Part shown: piece after piece, positions 1 to 9,519 of the stretch | How positions within the stretch are numbered: position 1 is the first letter of the stretch | How the letters are laid out: each line of letters opens with the position of its first letter | Assembly (NCBI GenBank): GCA_964482225.1 | Contig: CAYZWT010000003.1 | Location: 100,603-164,602 of the forward strand | Length of the DNA: 64,000 nt | DNA from: UBA1429 sp964482225 | GTDB taxonomy: Bacteria; Chloroflexota; Anaerolineae; UBA1429 | Direction: 5' to 3' | Position numbers and translations under genes: made by a program | Notes under the pieces: model-generated | Told to the model about the DNA's origin: nothing | The model's input: only the letters and a program-made list of their open reading frames with translations | The model's database searches: none

Positions 1-72
1 CGCAGGCCTGGCCGATCACAATCGGTCCCGAGCCGATGACCAGGATCTTGTGGATGTCGGTGCGCTTGGGCA

Positions 73-73
<1 letters not shown>
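1..73 (-). CDS. carB: Carbamoyl-phosphate synthase large subunit, N-terminal fragment
   Basis: Only the first 24 codons are inside the window; the gene runs off the left edge. The visible N-terminus reads MPKRTDIHKILVIGSGPIVI, the standard start of CarB: the first ATP-grasp half opens with this Rossmann-like GSGPIVIGQ segment. CarB makes carbamoyl phosphate from bicarbonate, ATP and ammonia delivered by CarA, for arginine and pyrimidine synthesis. The ATG (73-71) overlaps the carA stop in a TGATG, so the two subunits are translationally coupled. The identification is firm despite the short length because of the motif plus the carA neighbour. Confidence 0.93.
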
Positions 74-1221
<1,148 letters not shown>

Positions 1222-1335
1222 CGGTACTCCTCTTGACATAGCTCCCGACGTCGTCGCGTCTCGCGCACAGGCCAAGAGCGCCGAGAGGCCGGTCTGAACC
1301 AGCGCCTCTGCGCCCTCGATGCGAGATATCGTCCA

Positions 1336-1362
1336 GTAGGGCGAAGCGGGTCTCCGCCCTAC
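1336..1362. repeat. Palindrome GTAGGGCG/CGCCCTAC between nadE and carA
   Basis: Perfect 8-bp arms (1336-1343 and 1355-1362) around an 11-base loop lie 8 bases after the nadE stop. There is no T-run on the minus strand, so a strong terminator is unlikely. It may be an internal mRNA-processing hairpin or one of the short palindromes scattered in this genome's intergenic DNA; a related GTAGGGGCG palindrome lies near 30875. Confidence 0.5.
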
Positions 1363-1369
1363 CCATCTA

Positions 1370-2161
1370 TCAGCGCCGGGCCTCGGCCACGGTGGGCAGG
1401 CAGGCTGGCTGACAGAGTTTAAAGGCGTAGCGCTCCATGCGCTGCCGCACCGCCTGCACCAGCGCCAGATCAAAGCCCCGTTGGGCGGCCTCCTGGTCGC
1501 CCAGGCCCATTTCCGTCAGCAGGTACAAGATCTGGTCGGCCTGGTCGTAGGTAAAGCCCAGGTCGCCCTCATCGGTCTGGCCCGCCCACAGATCGGCGCT
1601 GGGCGCCTTGGCCACGACGACCTCAGGCAGGCCCAGGTGGCGCGACAGGGCCCGCACCTGGCACTTGTACAGGTGCGCGATGGGCCGCATGGCGCAGGCG
1701 CTATCGCCATACAGGGTGAAATAGCCCAGCAAGGTCTCGGTGCGGTTGCCCGTGCCCATCACCAGCCCGTTCCAGGCGGCGGATTGGTCGTATAGCGCCA
1801 CCATGCGGCAGCGCGACATGATGTTGCCCTTGCGCAGGCCGCTGATCTCGGGATCGCGGGCAAACAGAGGCTCGACCATGGGCGTGATCTCGAACAGGCT
1901 GTGGGGGATGCCGAGCTGCTCGCACACCAAGCGCCCGTGGGCTGTGCTCTGCGGGTTGCTGGCAGCGTAGGGCAGCAACATGCCATAGGCGTTCTCCGGC
2001 CCCAAGGCGCGGGCGCACAGGGCCGCCACCAGGGCCGAATCTACGCCGCCCGAGACGCCCAGCACGGCGCGCGAATAGCCCGCATCGTGGAGGTGGCGCG
2101 ATACAAAGCCTACGATGCGGGCAACCTCTGGTTCTGGATCGAGTCGCAATGCGTCAAGCAA
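1370..2161 (-). CDS. nadE: NAD+ synthase, ammonia-dependent type
   Basis: Final step of NAD synthesis: amidates deamido-NAD using ATP. The 263-residue protein is the short NadE form without a nitrilase-type glutaminase domain. It carries the PP-loop SGGVDS at residues 37-42, a Thr-Gly-Asn-rich substrate region (MGTGNRTE) and the KAPSADLW segment typical of the family. The start appears to be TTG at 2161, preceded by GGGGAGG at good spacing; no better ATG is present. Its place between the GXGXG subunit of glutamate synthase and carA is unusual and suggests common control with nitrogen assimilation. The ammonia source is not shown by the sequence. Confidence 0.92.
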   Translation of the reverse strand: MLDALRLDPEPEVARIVGFVSRHLHDAGYSRAVLGVSGGVDSALVAALCARALGPENAYGMLLPYAASNPQSTAHGRLVCEQLGIPHSLFEITPMVEPLFARDPEISGLRKGNIMSRCRMVALYDQSAAWNGLVMGTGNRTETLLGYFTLYGDSACAMRPIAHLYKCQVRALSRHLGLPEVVVAKAPSADLWAGQTDEGDLGFTYDQADQILYLLTEMGLGDQEAAQRGFDLALVQAVRQRMERYAFKLCQPACLPTVAEARR

Positions 2162-2184
2162 GAAAGCACCTCCCCTTTCGTCGT

Positions 2185-2970
2185 TCAGTACGCATACAGC
2201 CTTCCGTAGGGGCGCACGGTCTTGGGGTAGAGCTTGGCAAAGGGCCGCGCCAGCAGGGGCTCGGCTTCCAGCCCAAAGGCCCGGGCGTATTCTCCCACGT
2301 GCTTTTGCAGCACGGCGCGGTCGGCGTCGCTCAGGGGCAGCATACCCACCTCTTTGCCCAGGAAAGCTTCATTCACCTTGCCCGCGATATAGATCACGCC
2401 GCCGTGCATCCCGGCGCCAATATAGCGTGAGGGGTGCTCTCTGTCCAATGGCAGGCGACGGCCCAGGACGATCAGCACGCCCCCCGCCATATACTCGCCG
2501 AGAAAGTGCTGGGCCGTGCCGCCGATGACGATCACCGGCTGGGCAGCGCCATATTCTTTCATGTGAATGCCGACGCGATAGCCCACATTGTCTCGTATAT
2601 AGATCGAGCCGCCGCGCATCGAGTGCCCGATGATATCGCCCGCCGAGCCGTGGATGGCCAGCACGCCGCTGTTCATGGTATTGCCGCAGCCATCCTGGGC
2701 ATCGCCCAATACCTGGATGCGCGGGCCATCCATAAAGGCGCCCAGGTCGTTGCCGGGCACCCCCTCGATGGTGATGCGCACCGGCCGCTGCAAGTTGGTG
2801 CCCAGGTAGCGCTGCCCCGCCACGTTGATCAGACGCAGGCTCTCGACGCCCTGCTCCACCAGCCCGCGCAGCTCGTGGTTCACCTCGCGATAGTGGCGCC
2901 CCAGGCAATCCACCACCACCTCACCGGCCAGGGTCGGAGGAACCGCCACGCCCAGGGTTGCCTTATCCAT
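2185..2970 (-). CDS. Glutamate synthase GXGXG-domain subunit (stand-alone)
   Basis: 261 residues corresponding to the C-terminal alpha-subunit (GXGXG, right-handed beta-helix) domain of GltB. The helix shows glycine-rich turns such as GDAQDGCGNTM, IHGSAGDIIGHSMRGG and YMAGGVLIVLG. In large glutamate synthases this domain is structural, holding the FMN and amidotransferase domains around the ammonia tunnel. Here it is a separate gene, as in archaeal-type and glxBCD/mgsABC-type systems. It overlaps the amidotransferase gene upstream by 8 bases (ATGGATAA), which strongly supports a stoichiometric complex. N-methylglutamate synthase is an alternative reading, but the ferredoxin and FAD reductase neighbours favour glutamate synthase. 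Confidence 0.88.
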   Translation of the reverse strand: MDKATLGVAVPPTLAGEVVVDCLGRHYREVNHELRGLVEQGVESLRLINVAGQRYLGTNLQRPVRITIEGVPGNDLGAFMDGPRIQVLGDAQDGCGNTMNSGVLAIHGSAGDIIGHSMRGGSIYIRDNVGYRVGIHMKEYGAAQPVIVIGGTAQHFLGEYMAGGVLIVLGRRLPLDREHPSRYIGAGMHGGVIYIAGKVNEAFLGKEVGMLPLSDADRAVLQKHVGEYARAFGLEAEPLLARPFAKLYPKTVRPYGRLYAY

Positions 2971-4123
2971 AGCTCAACTCCCTCTCGATAGCCGGTTCGC
3001 GCGGCAGAACATGCTCGGGGGCCTGGGGCCGCTGGCCCAGCCGCCCCACGATAGCCTGTCCACCCTCGGGGGTCCAGGTGTACTCGATGCCGGGCTGCAC
3101 CAGGTGGATGGCCGATAGCTCGGAGGATACGTACAGCAGATCATCCTTGATGCCCACGGCCAGGGGCCGCAGCCGGATGCGGTCGCCCAGGCCCACCATC
3201 TCGCCCTGGCGCGCGATAATGACGGTGAACGGGCCGTTGAGCAGCAGCGGGCCATAGGTCTGGCGGATGGCGCGGCACAGGCGCTGCTCCTCCGGCGGCA
3301 GGTGCTGGATCTCGTCCCACAGGGGACTGGCGAACACCAGGGCCGCCAGCCGGGGCGAGAGCCCGTGCTTGCGCATCACCAGGTCCGCCGCATAGGCGAT
3401 CACCTCGGTGTCGGTCTGCATGGTGCACTGGTAGCCGTGGGCCTCCATATAGCGCCGGTTCGTGCCATAGGACGAGATCTCGCCATTGTGCACCACGGAC
3501 CAATCCAGCAGGCCAAAGGGGTGCGCCCCGCCCCACCAACCGGGCGTGTTGGTGGGGAAGCGGTTGTGCCCCACCCAGAGATAGCCATAGTACTCGTGCA
3601 CGCGATAGTACTCGGCGATCTGCTCCGGGTGCCCCACGCCCTTGAATATGGCCATGTTCTTGCCGCTGGAGTAGATAAAGGCGTCGTTCGACTCGGTGTT
3701 GATGGCCATCACCTGGCGCACCACGTCATCCTCTTCCGAGAGGCCCGGCGCCCGCTCGCCGATGGGTGACGCGAAATAGCGCCACAGGATGGGGGCGTCC
3801 AGCACGCCCGCCACCTCGCGGTGGGGGATCGGCTCGTCGTGCACGATGGTCCAGCCCTGGCGCAGGTGCGCCTCTAGCCCCTGGCGCGCCGCCTCGCTGC
3901 GGCACATGGCGTGCAGCGCATACAGCTCGGCGAAATCGGGATAGACGCCATAAACCGCATAGCCCGACCCCAGACCGTTGCCCCGCTCCTTCATCGAGAT
4001 CAGGGCCTTGATCACAGCCTGGCCATCGTGCATGGCCCCCGAGGTATCAATGAAGCCGAACAGGCCACAGGCATCGAACACCTTGTCGTCGCCGTAGCGA
4101 TTCTCCTGGTTGGCCCAACTCAT
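2963..4123 (-). CDS. Glutamate synthase amidotransferase (class II GATase) subunit
   Basis: 386 residues. An Ntn-type glutaminase domain starts at Cys19 (DACGLFGF), so an 18-residue propeptide must be removed to expose the catalytic Cys. Further family signs are the WVGHNRFPTNTPG segment, VVHNGEISSYGTNRR, and DTEVIAYAADL. It should release ammonia from glutamine and channel it to the FMN subunit. GGAGGAG lies 6 bases before the ATG. The gene sits 12 bases after the FAD oxidoreductase and overlaps the GXGXG subunit. Together with the pieces around it, it rebuilds a complete glutamate synthase. Confidence 0.9.
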   Translation of the reverse strand: MSWANQENRYGDDKVFDACGLFGFIDTSGAMHDGQAVIKALISMKERGNGLGSGYAVYGVYPDFAELYALHAMCRSEAARQGLEAHLRQGWTIVHDEPIPHREVAGVLDAPILWRYFASPIGERAPGLSEEDDVVRQVMAINTESNDAFIYSSGKNMAIFKGVGHPEQIAEYYRVHEYYGYLWVGHNRFPTNTPGWWGGAHPFGLLDWSVVHNGEISSYGTNRRYMEAHGYQCTMQTDTEVIAYAADLVMRKHGLSPRLAALVFASPLWDEIQHLPPEEQRLCRAIRQTYGPLLLNGPFTVIIARQGEMVGLGDRIRLRPLAVGIKDDLLYVSSELSAIHLVQPGIEYTWTPEGGQAIVGRLGQRPQAPEHVLPREPAIERELSYG

Positions 4124-4135
4124 GGTGCTCCTCCT

Positions 4136-5416
4136 CTATACCTCGATGCCTTCGCCGGTGACCACGTGCTTGCGGTAGCGGTCGGGCAGCGAGAGCAGCC
4201 CGAACTGCTCGCTCATCAACGCGGCCCGGCTGGCGCCCACATCAATCTTGTGGCGGATCAGCCCAGTATAGATGCCGGCGCGGTTGATGCGCCCCACCAG
4301 GATCGCCCCCACCAGCCGGTTGTCCTTGAGCACCAGGCGCTTGTAGCGGTGGGCGCGTTCGTCCAGGTCGGTCAGGAACTCGTGGCCCGGCTCGTCCTCC
4401 AGGTTCGAGTTGCCCACCGAGATGGCGGGCACGCCGTGCACCTCGATGGCGTTCATGGCCACGCCGCCCTCGTCCGGCGTCTCGACGCCCACCATGTGGG
4501 CCCCTGCAATGGCCCCCTGGCGGTAGGCGTTGGGCCAGATGGCTACGGTGCGGTTCATGTCCACCACCAGGTCGTACGCCTCAGCCACGTCGCCCGCCGC
4601 ATAGATGTCGGGCGCGCTGGTGCGCATGTATTCGTCCACCACAATGCCCCGGTTGACCTGCACTTCGGTACCCTGAACGACCTGGGTGTTGGGGCGCACG
4701 CCGATCCCAAAGATGATCAGGTCGGCGGGGATCGGCGCGCCCTCACGCAGGGCCACGCCGCACACCCGACCGTCCCGGCTCTGGATCTCGGTGATGGTGT
4801 TGCCGGTGAGCACGTCCACCCCCGCCTCGGTCAGCAGATTGGTCATCAGGCGCGAGGCGGCGCTATCCAGGGCGGCCCCCAAGATGCGGGGGGCCAGCTC
4901 GATCATGGTGACGTGCACGCCGCGCTTGAGCAGGGCGTCGGTGGCCTTGATGCCGATCATGCCTCCGCCCACCACCACGGCCCGCGAGCCGCCATGCTTT
5001 TCCAGGTGCGCCAGGATGCCCTCGACGTCGGAGCGGCGGGTAAAGGTAAAGACGCCCTGGGTGTCGATGCCCGGAGTGGGCGGCACGATGGGCACCCCGC
5101 CCGTGGCGACCAGTAGCTTGTCATAAGCAATGGGCGCGCCGTTGGCGGTCAAGACGCGATGGCCCTCTACATCAATACCCGTCGCCTTGGTCTCCAGGAG
5201 GGGGGTCACATCGTGGCGTGTATAAAAGTCGCTGGGCCGGTAAGCCAGGCGGCTGCAGGCGATCTCGCCCCCCAGATAGTGGGAGAGCAGAGGTCGCGAG
5301 TAGATCAGGTGCGATTCCTCCGAGACGACCAGCACCTCGGCGCGCTGATCCACGGCCCGCAGCGCCTCGATGGCGCCCACGGCAGTGGCCGAGTTCCCAA
5401 TGATCACCGCTCTCAC
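4136..5416 (-). CDS. FAD/NAD(P)-dependent oxidoreductase of the glutamate synthase operon
   Basis: 426 residues of the pyridine nucleotide-disulfide oxidoreductase class I fold. The FAD site is IIGNSATAVGAIEAL at the N-terminus, an NAD(P) site VVVGGGMIGIKATDAL lies near residue 150, and the second FAD motif is DIYAAGDVAEAYD. There is no redox CxxC, so it should pass electrons between NAD(P)H and the adjacent ferredoxin. The start is GTG (5416), overlapping the ferredoxin stop as GTGA. A clear paralogue is the reductase beside CO dehydrogenase at 45541-46875. In this operon it probably reduces the ferredoxin that feeds the FMN subunit; direction and nucleotide preference cannot be read from sequence. 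Confidence 0.85.
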   Translation of the reverse strand: MRAVIIGNSATAVGAIEALRAVDQRAEVLVVSEESHLIYSRPLLSHYLGGEIACSRLAYRPSDFYTRHDVTPLLETKATGIDVEGHRVLTANGAPIAYDKLLVATGGVPIVPPTPGIDTQGVFTFTRRSDVEGILAHLEKHGGSRAVVVGGGMIGIKATDALLKRGVHVTMIELAPRILGAALDSAASRLMTNLLTEAGVDVLTGNTITEIQSRDGRVCGVALREGAPIPADLIIFGIGVRPNTQVVQGTEVQVNRGIVVDEYMRTSAPDIYAAGDVAEAYDLVVDMNRTVAIWPNAYRQGAIAGAHMVGVETPDEGGVAMNAIEVHGVPAISVGNSNLEDEPGHEFLTDLDERAHRYKRLVLKDNRLVGAILVGRINRAGIYTGLIRHKIDVGASRAALMSEQFGLLSLPDRYRKHVVTGEGIEV

Positions 5417-5877
5417 GATGCGGCTCCTTTCTCGTCAACGACCTCAAAGGTCAACGCCTCGTTGGGGCAGTTGGCCACGCAGGCGGGCAGCTCGGCGCCA
5501 TAGCACAGATCGCACTTGCTGGCGATGCGGGTGCCCAGCAGGTTCTGCTGGATGGCCCCCGCCGGGCAGACCATGATGCACATCCAGCAGCCCACACACA
5601 CATCCTCATCGCACACCACGGTGCCGGTAAGGGGATCGCGATGCATGGCGCCCGAGACGCAGGCCTCGACGCAACTGGGCTCCTCGCACTGGCGGCATTG
5701 CAGGGCAAAGGATACGGGCCCGTCCTCTTCCACCGTCAGGCGGGGCATCAGGTGTGAGCGCTCGCCGCCATAGGCCTTGACAATGTCTTTTGAGGACGAA
5801 TGCTGCACCAGACAGTGCACTTCGCACAGCCGGCAGCCGATGCAATGCTCTTCGTGAATGACGATCCGCTTGCTCAT
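5413..5877 (-). CDS. CooF/HycB-like polyferredoxin of the glutamate synthase operon
   Basis: 154 residues with about 16 cysteines arranged as four [4Fe-4S] binding sets: CIGCRLCEVHC near residue 12, CRQCEEPSC plus EAC near 61, CVGCWMCIMVC near 93, and CDLCYGAELPACVANC near 122. This is the four-cluster layout of CooF, HycB and DmsB relatives. It is the likely electron carrier between the FAD reductase (4-base overlap downstream) and the FMN subunit (15 bases upstream). It is strikingly similar in plan to the ferredoxin at 46900-47382 beside cooS, including the shared CVGCWMCIM string. Confidence 0.88.
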   Translation of the reverse strand: MSKRIVIHEEHCIGCRLCEVHCLVQHSSSKDIVKAYGGERSHLMPRLTVEEDGPVSFALQCRQCEEPSCVEACVSGAMHRDPLTGTVVCDEDVCVGCWMCIMVCPAGAIQQNLLGTRIASKCDLCYGAELPACVANCPNEALTFEVVDEKGAAS

Positions 5878-5892
5878 TGGTTTCCCTCGCTC

Positions 5893-7407
5893 CTACATGC
5901 CCGCTGCCTTGATGCCCAGGGCGTCCAGCTCCACTGCATTGAGGCCGATGCCGCGCAAGTGGTCGCGGTTGCCCCGCAGGCTCTCGATGGAGTTGATGCC
6001 CATGCCGCCCATCATCTCCTTGATCTCTAGCGCCCAGGCGCGCAGCAGGTTGCCCAGGCGGCGGGCGCCGATGTTGGGGTTCAGGCGCTTGGTGAGATAG
6101 GGGTCCTGGGTGGCGATGCCCCAGTTGCACTTGCCCGTGTAGCAGTGCTGGCAGAGGTGGCAGCCCATGGCCACCAGAGCCGAGGTGGCGATATAGACGG
6201 CGTCGGCGCCCAGGGCGATGGCCTTGACCACGTCGGCGCTGCAACGCATGCTGCCCGCCGCCACCAGCGAGGCGCGATGCCGCACCCCCTCGGCCCGCAG
6301 CCGGGCGTCCACGGCGGCGATGGCCAGCTCGATGGGGATGCCCACATTGTTGCGCACCATGGTGGGGGCCGCGCCCGTGCCGCCTCGCAGCCCGTCAATG
6401 GCCACGATATCGGCCCCGGCCCGCACGATGCCGCTGGCGATGGGGGCGATATTGTGCACCGCCGCCACCTTGACGCTCACCGGCTTTTGGTAGTGGGTGG
6501 CCTCTTTGATGGCATAGATGAGCTGGCGCAGGTCCTCGATGGAATAGATGTCGTGGTGGGGCGCCGGCGAGAGAGCGTCGGTGCCCTGGGGGATCATGCG
6601 GGTGCGCGAGATATCCAGGGTTACTTTTTCGCCGGGCAGGTGGCCGCCGATGCCGGGCTTGGCCCCCTGGCCGATCTTGATCTCGAGGGCAGCGGCAGCA
6701 TTGAGGTAATCCAGGTGTACGCCAAAGCGCCCCGAGGCCACCTGGGCGATGGTGTTGGGCCCGTACTGGTACAGGGCCGGGTGCAGGCCGCCCTCGCCCG
6801 TGTTGTAATAGGTGCCCGCCTCGGTGGCGGCCCGCGCCAACGACTCGCAGGCGTTGAAACTGATTGAGCCGTAGGACATGGCCGAGAACATGATGGGGAT
6901 ATCCAGCTCGAGCTGGGGCGTGATCTCGGTGCGCAAGGTCGCTCCCTCGCCATCCTCAGTGATCTCCAGGCGCTCGGGCTTGGACCCCAGGTAGGTCTTG
7001 AGCTCCATCGGCTCGCGCACCGGGTCAATGGAAGGGTTGGTCACCTGAGAGGCGTTGAGCACCATATGGTCCCAATAGATGCGCTGGGGCTGGTCATCGC
7101 CCATGCCCGTCAGCAGCATGCCGCCCGTCTCGGCCTGCTTGTAGATATTGCGCAGGATGGCGGGCGCCCAGTTGGCGTGGGGGCGGAACTCGAGGGGGTT
7201 CTGGCGCACCGAAAGGGCCTGGGTGGGGCAGAGGGTGACGCAGCGGTGGCAGCCGACGCAGGTCAGATCGCGCGAGCGCACAACGTCGTCGTCGGCGTCG
7301 TAGAAATGCACATCGTTGGCGCACTGGCGCACGCAGACCTGGCAGGCGATGCAGCGCGCCGGATCGCGCTCGATGCAAAAGCTGGCCGTTGCCAGAGATA
7401 GAGCCAT
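5893..7407 (-). CDS. gltB: Glutamate synthase FMN subunit with N-terminal ferredoxin domain (archaeal type)
   Basis: 504 residues. An N-terminal 2x[4Fe-4S] domain (CIACQVCVRQC near 18, CVGCHRCVTLC near 51) is fused to the FMN-binding TIM barrel of glutamate synthase domain 2, seen in ISFNACESLARA, NTGEGGLHP, KIGQGAKPGIGGHLPG, VAIDGLRGGTGAAP and IATSALVAMGCHLCQHC. It should convert 2-oxoglutarate plus ammonia to glutamate using electrons from ferredoxin. It is the first gene of the operon, with AGAGGTGA before the ATG and a 91-base leader holding a terminator-like hairpin. The C-terminal Cys trio (CHLCQHC...C) matches the 3Fe-4S site of GltB. Confidence 0.92.
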   Translation of the reverse strand: MALSLATASFCIERDPARCIACQVCVRQCANDVHFYDADDDVVRSRDLTCVGCHRCVTLCPTQALSVRQNPLEFRPHANWAPAILRNIYKQAETGGMLLTGMGDDQPQRIYWDHMVLNASQVTNPSIDPVREPMELKTYLGSKPERLEITEDGEGATLRTEITPQLELDIPIMFSAMSYGSISFNACESLARAATEAGTYYNTGEGGLHPALYQYGPNTIAQVASGRFGVHLDYLNAAAALEIKIGQGAKPGIGGHLPGEKVTLDISRTRMIPQGTDALSPAPHHDIYSIEDLRQLIYAIKEATHYQKPVSVKVAAVHNIAPIASGIVRAGADIVAIDGLRGGTGAAPTMVRNNVGIPIELAIAAVDARLRAEGVRHRASLVAAGSMRCSADVVKAIALGADAVYIATSALVAMGCHLCQHCYTGKCNWGIATQDPYLTKRLNPNIGARRLGNLLRAWALEIKEMMGGMGINSIESLRGNRDHLRGIGLNAVELDALGIKAAGM

Positions 7408-7432
7408 CTCTCACCTCTTGACTCAATAAACA

Positions 7433-7455
7433 ACGCCGCCCCAAGGGAGCGGCGT
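7433..7455 (-). terminator. Terminator-like hairpin in the leader of the glutamate synthase operon
   Basis: Perfect 7-bp arms ACGCCGC/GCGGCGT (7433-7439, 7449-7455) enclose a loop that can pair further (CCC/GGG). On the minus strand the stem is followed by TGTTTATT and then, 20 bases later, by the gltB ribosome site. No gene upstream on this strand needs termination, so it looks like a leader attenuator. A competing stem GGCG/CGCC (bases 7451-7462 region) would use the terminator's first arm. Confidence 0.5.
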
Positions 7456-7470
7456 CAGCGCCTCGGTGTG

Positions 7471-7510
7471 TGACACGTCCGAGTGTCAGGTTGGTTCTGG
7501 CTCTAGTATA
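7471..7510 (-). promoter_or_regulatory. Putative promoter -10 and dyad TGACAC-N6-GTGTCA before gltB
   Basis: On the minus strand TATACT (7510-7505) is a good -10 box, predicting a start near 7498; the -35 region (TACCCA at 17 bp) is weak, as at activator-dependent promoters. Bases 7471-7488 form a perfect TGACAC-N6-GTGTCA dyad lying at about +10 to +27. It may be a repressor operator in DNA or the first hairpin of the leader RNA. Confidence 0.45.
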
Positions 7511-7633
7511 AGGGCTAGGGGCGGCGGTGGGTATCCTCCAACGGAAGGATATGGCCGGTTCCGGACGGAGGATTCGACAGGGGAGATGGATATGCGTGAT
7601 GCCTGGGGCGCGCGTTCAGGCTCTGCAATCCCG

Positions 7634-7660
7634 CGCAGAGAACGCGGAGAGCACAGAGGG
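7634..7660. repeat. Three degenerate 9-bp tandem units downstream of recJ
   Basis: CGCAGAGAA, CGCGGAGAG and CACAGAGGG follow one another directly. The block lies between the recJ stop (7688) and the glutamate synthase leader. No coding potential is evident here; the rest of 7511-7687 shows nothing recognisable. Confidence 0.4.
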
Positions 7661-7687
7661 GAGCCACGATCAAAGCAATACGACTCG

Positions 7688-9448
7688 TCAGTCCCCCGGC
7701 TGCTCGGCGCTATGGGGGCGAATGGCCTCGACCACGAGTTGCAGCGTGGTGTTGCCCTGCCACTCGTTCAGCGAGGGGCGGAACACCAGGTCAATGCGGC
7801 TGCCCTTCGGGTACTCGTCAGCCAGTTCGCCCTGGCGAAAGGCGATGCAGGGCAGGCTGGCGTTGCCCTGGCGCACATACAGGCGCAGGTGCTTGTTCTC
7901 CTGGCCGATGGCGCGGATATCCACCAACTCGACATCCAGCGCCGCCAGCGTGGGCTCCGGGTTGCCCTTGCCAAAGGGCTCCAGCGCGCCCAGGGCGACG
8001 ACCGTCTCCGGCGTCAGAGCGCTCAGTGGAACGATGGCATCCACCAACAGGCGGGGCGTCAGCTTTTCCTCGTCCAGGTGCGCCTCGGCATAGGCCAGCA
8101 GCCGCTCGCGAAGCGCGGACAGGTTCTCCGTGCGCACCGTGAATCCGGCGGCCTGCTCGTGGCCGCCATAGTGCTCGAACAGCTCTTTGCAGCTTTCCAG
8201 CGCGCGGGTGATGTGCAAGCCCTCGATGCTGCGGGCCGAGCCGCGCGCCAGCGCGGTCTGCTCGTTCTCTCGCAGCACCAGTGTGGGGCGGTAGTGGATC
8301 TCGCGCAGGCGGCTGGCGATCAGCCCCACAATGCCCTCATGATAGTCTGGCCCGGCGATGATCAGAATGAGCGGTAAAGGCTCTTCCGCAACCTGGGCTC
8401 CGGCCACCTCCAACTGCTCCTCCAGCAACCTCTGGCGCTCGTCATTGGTGCGGCCCAGGGCTTCCGCTATCTCACAAGCCTGCTCCTGGGTGCGGGCCAT
8501 CAGCAGGTCGTACGACATCTGGGCGTGTTCCAGACGCCCCGATGCGTTCAGGCGCGGGGCCAGACGAAAGGCGATATCAATGCTATTGGCCTTTCCTGGC
8601 TGAACGCCCGCCTGCGCCATGAGCGCCAGCAGGCCGGGGCGCGCCGTCTGGCGCAGGCGCGCCAGGCCCCTGGCCGCCAGGGTGCGGTTCTCGCCCTCCA
8701 ACGGCACGATATCGGCCACGGTGCCCAGGGCCACCAAGTCGAGATAGTCGTCCAACCCGGCCGCCGCGCGCGCTCCCGCCCCGGTATCCTGCATGGCGGC
8801 GCACAGGGCCCGGCAGAGCTGGGAGGTGACGCCCACGCCTGCCAGATCCTCAAAGGCGTAGGCGCTATCGTCGCGTTTGGGGTCCACCACGGCCACGGCG
8901 GGGGGCAGCTCGTCGGGCACAGAGTGGTGATCGGCGATCACCATGTCCAGGCCACGCTCCTGGGCGCGCCTAACTTCGTCCACCGAGCGCACGCCGCAAT
9001 CCACGGCGACGCACAGGGTAAAGCCGCTGTCTCTGAGGGCGTCCAGGGAATCATTGTTGAGGCCATAGCCTTCAGAAAAGCGGTCGGGGATGTGGGGCTC
9101 GGCCTGGGCGCCCAGCTCGCGCAACACCGAGACCAGCAGCGCCACGCTGGTGACGCCGTCCACGTCGAAATCGCCATAGACGCAGATGCGCTCCTGGGCG
9201 AGGATCGCCCGGCGGATGCGCTCCACGGCGGCCTGCATGTCTGCCATCTCTAGCGGGTCGCCCAGGGGGTGCTGTTCGGGGGCGAGAAAGGCGCGAATCT
9301 TGTCCGGCGTATCCATGCGGCGCGCGCAAAGCACCCGGATCACGATGGGGTCCAGGCCCTCGATGGCGCACGCATGTAACAAGGCGGCGGGGAACCGCCG
9401 CCTCAGGATCCATTCCGCTTCGTTCCTCACGCCCGCTCCTTGCGCCAT
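7688..9448 (-). CDS. recJ: Single-stranded-DNA-specific exonuclease RecJ
   Basis: 586 residues, normal for RecJ. The DHH domain carries YGDFDVDGVTS at 91-101 and IADHHSVP at 172-179 (the DHH metal site). The DHHA1 domain follows with GGHEQAAGFTV near 430, and an OB-fold C-terminal part ends with NEWQGNTTLQL. The enzyme degrades ssDNA 5' to 3' in recombination and repair. Transcribed alone: the ATG at 9448 has a perfect TATAAT (9480-9475) 20-odd bases upstream, although no good -35 is visible. Confidence 0.95.
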   Translation of the reverse strand: MAQGAGVRNEAEWILRRRFPAALLHACAIEGLDPIVIRVLCARRMDTPDKIRAFLAPEQHPLGDPLEMADMQAAVERIRRAILAQERICVYGDFDVDGVTSVALLVSVLRELGAQAEPHIPDRFSEGYGLNNDSLDALRDSGFTLCVAVDCGVRSVDEVRRAQERGLDMVIADHHSVPDELPPAVAVVDPKRDDSAYAFEDLAGVGVTSQLCRALCAAMQDTGAGARAAAGLDDYLDLVALGTVADIVPLEGENRTLAARGLARLRQTARPGLLALMAQAGVQPGKANSIDIAFRLAPRLNASGRLEHAQMSYDLLMARTQEQACEIAEALGRTNDERQRLLEEQLEVAGAQVAEEPLPLILIIAGPDYHEGIVGLIASRLREIHYRPTLVLRENEQTALARGSARSIEGLHITRALESCKELFEHYGGHEQAAGFTVRTENLSALRERLLAYAEAHLDEEKLTPRLLVDAIVPLSALTPETVVALGALEPFGKGNPEPTLAALDVELVDIRAIGQENKHLRLYVRQGNASLPCIAFRQGELADEYPKGSRIDLVFRPSLNEWQGNTTLQLVVEAIRPHSAEQPGD

Positions 9449-9474
9449 GCCCTGGCCCTCTATTCTTCAGGGCC

Positions 9475-9480
9475 ATTATA
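9475..9480 (-). promoter_or_regulatory. Putative recJ -10 box TATAAT
   Basis: Consensus TATAAT on the minus strand 27 bases before the recJ ATG. The expected -35 region (about 9498-9503, TTCCTG) is poor, so this is only a partial promoter match. Confidence 0.4.
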
Positions 9481-9519
9481 CCGGAGCCGGGCCGGAACAG
9501 GAAACCAATCCGCCGGGCG

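Noticed and set aside
3911..5116. Long open frame (401 codons) on the plus strand across the GATase and FAD reductase genes
   Set aside because: It is antisense to two well-identified genes, is rich in His/Ala/Gly as expected from the complement of GC-rich codons, and shows no family resemblance.
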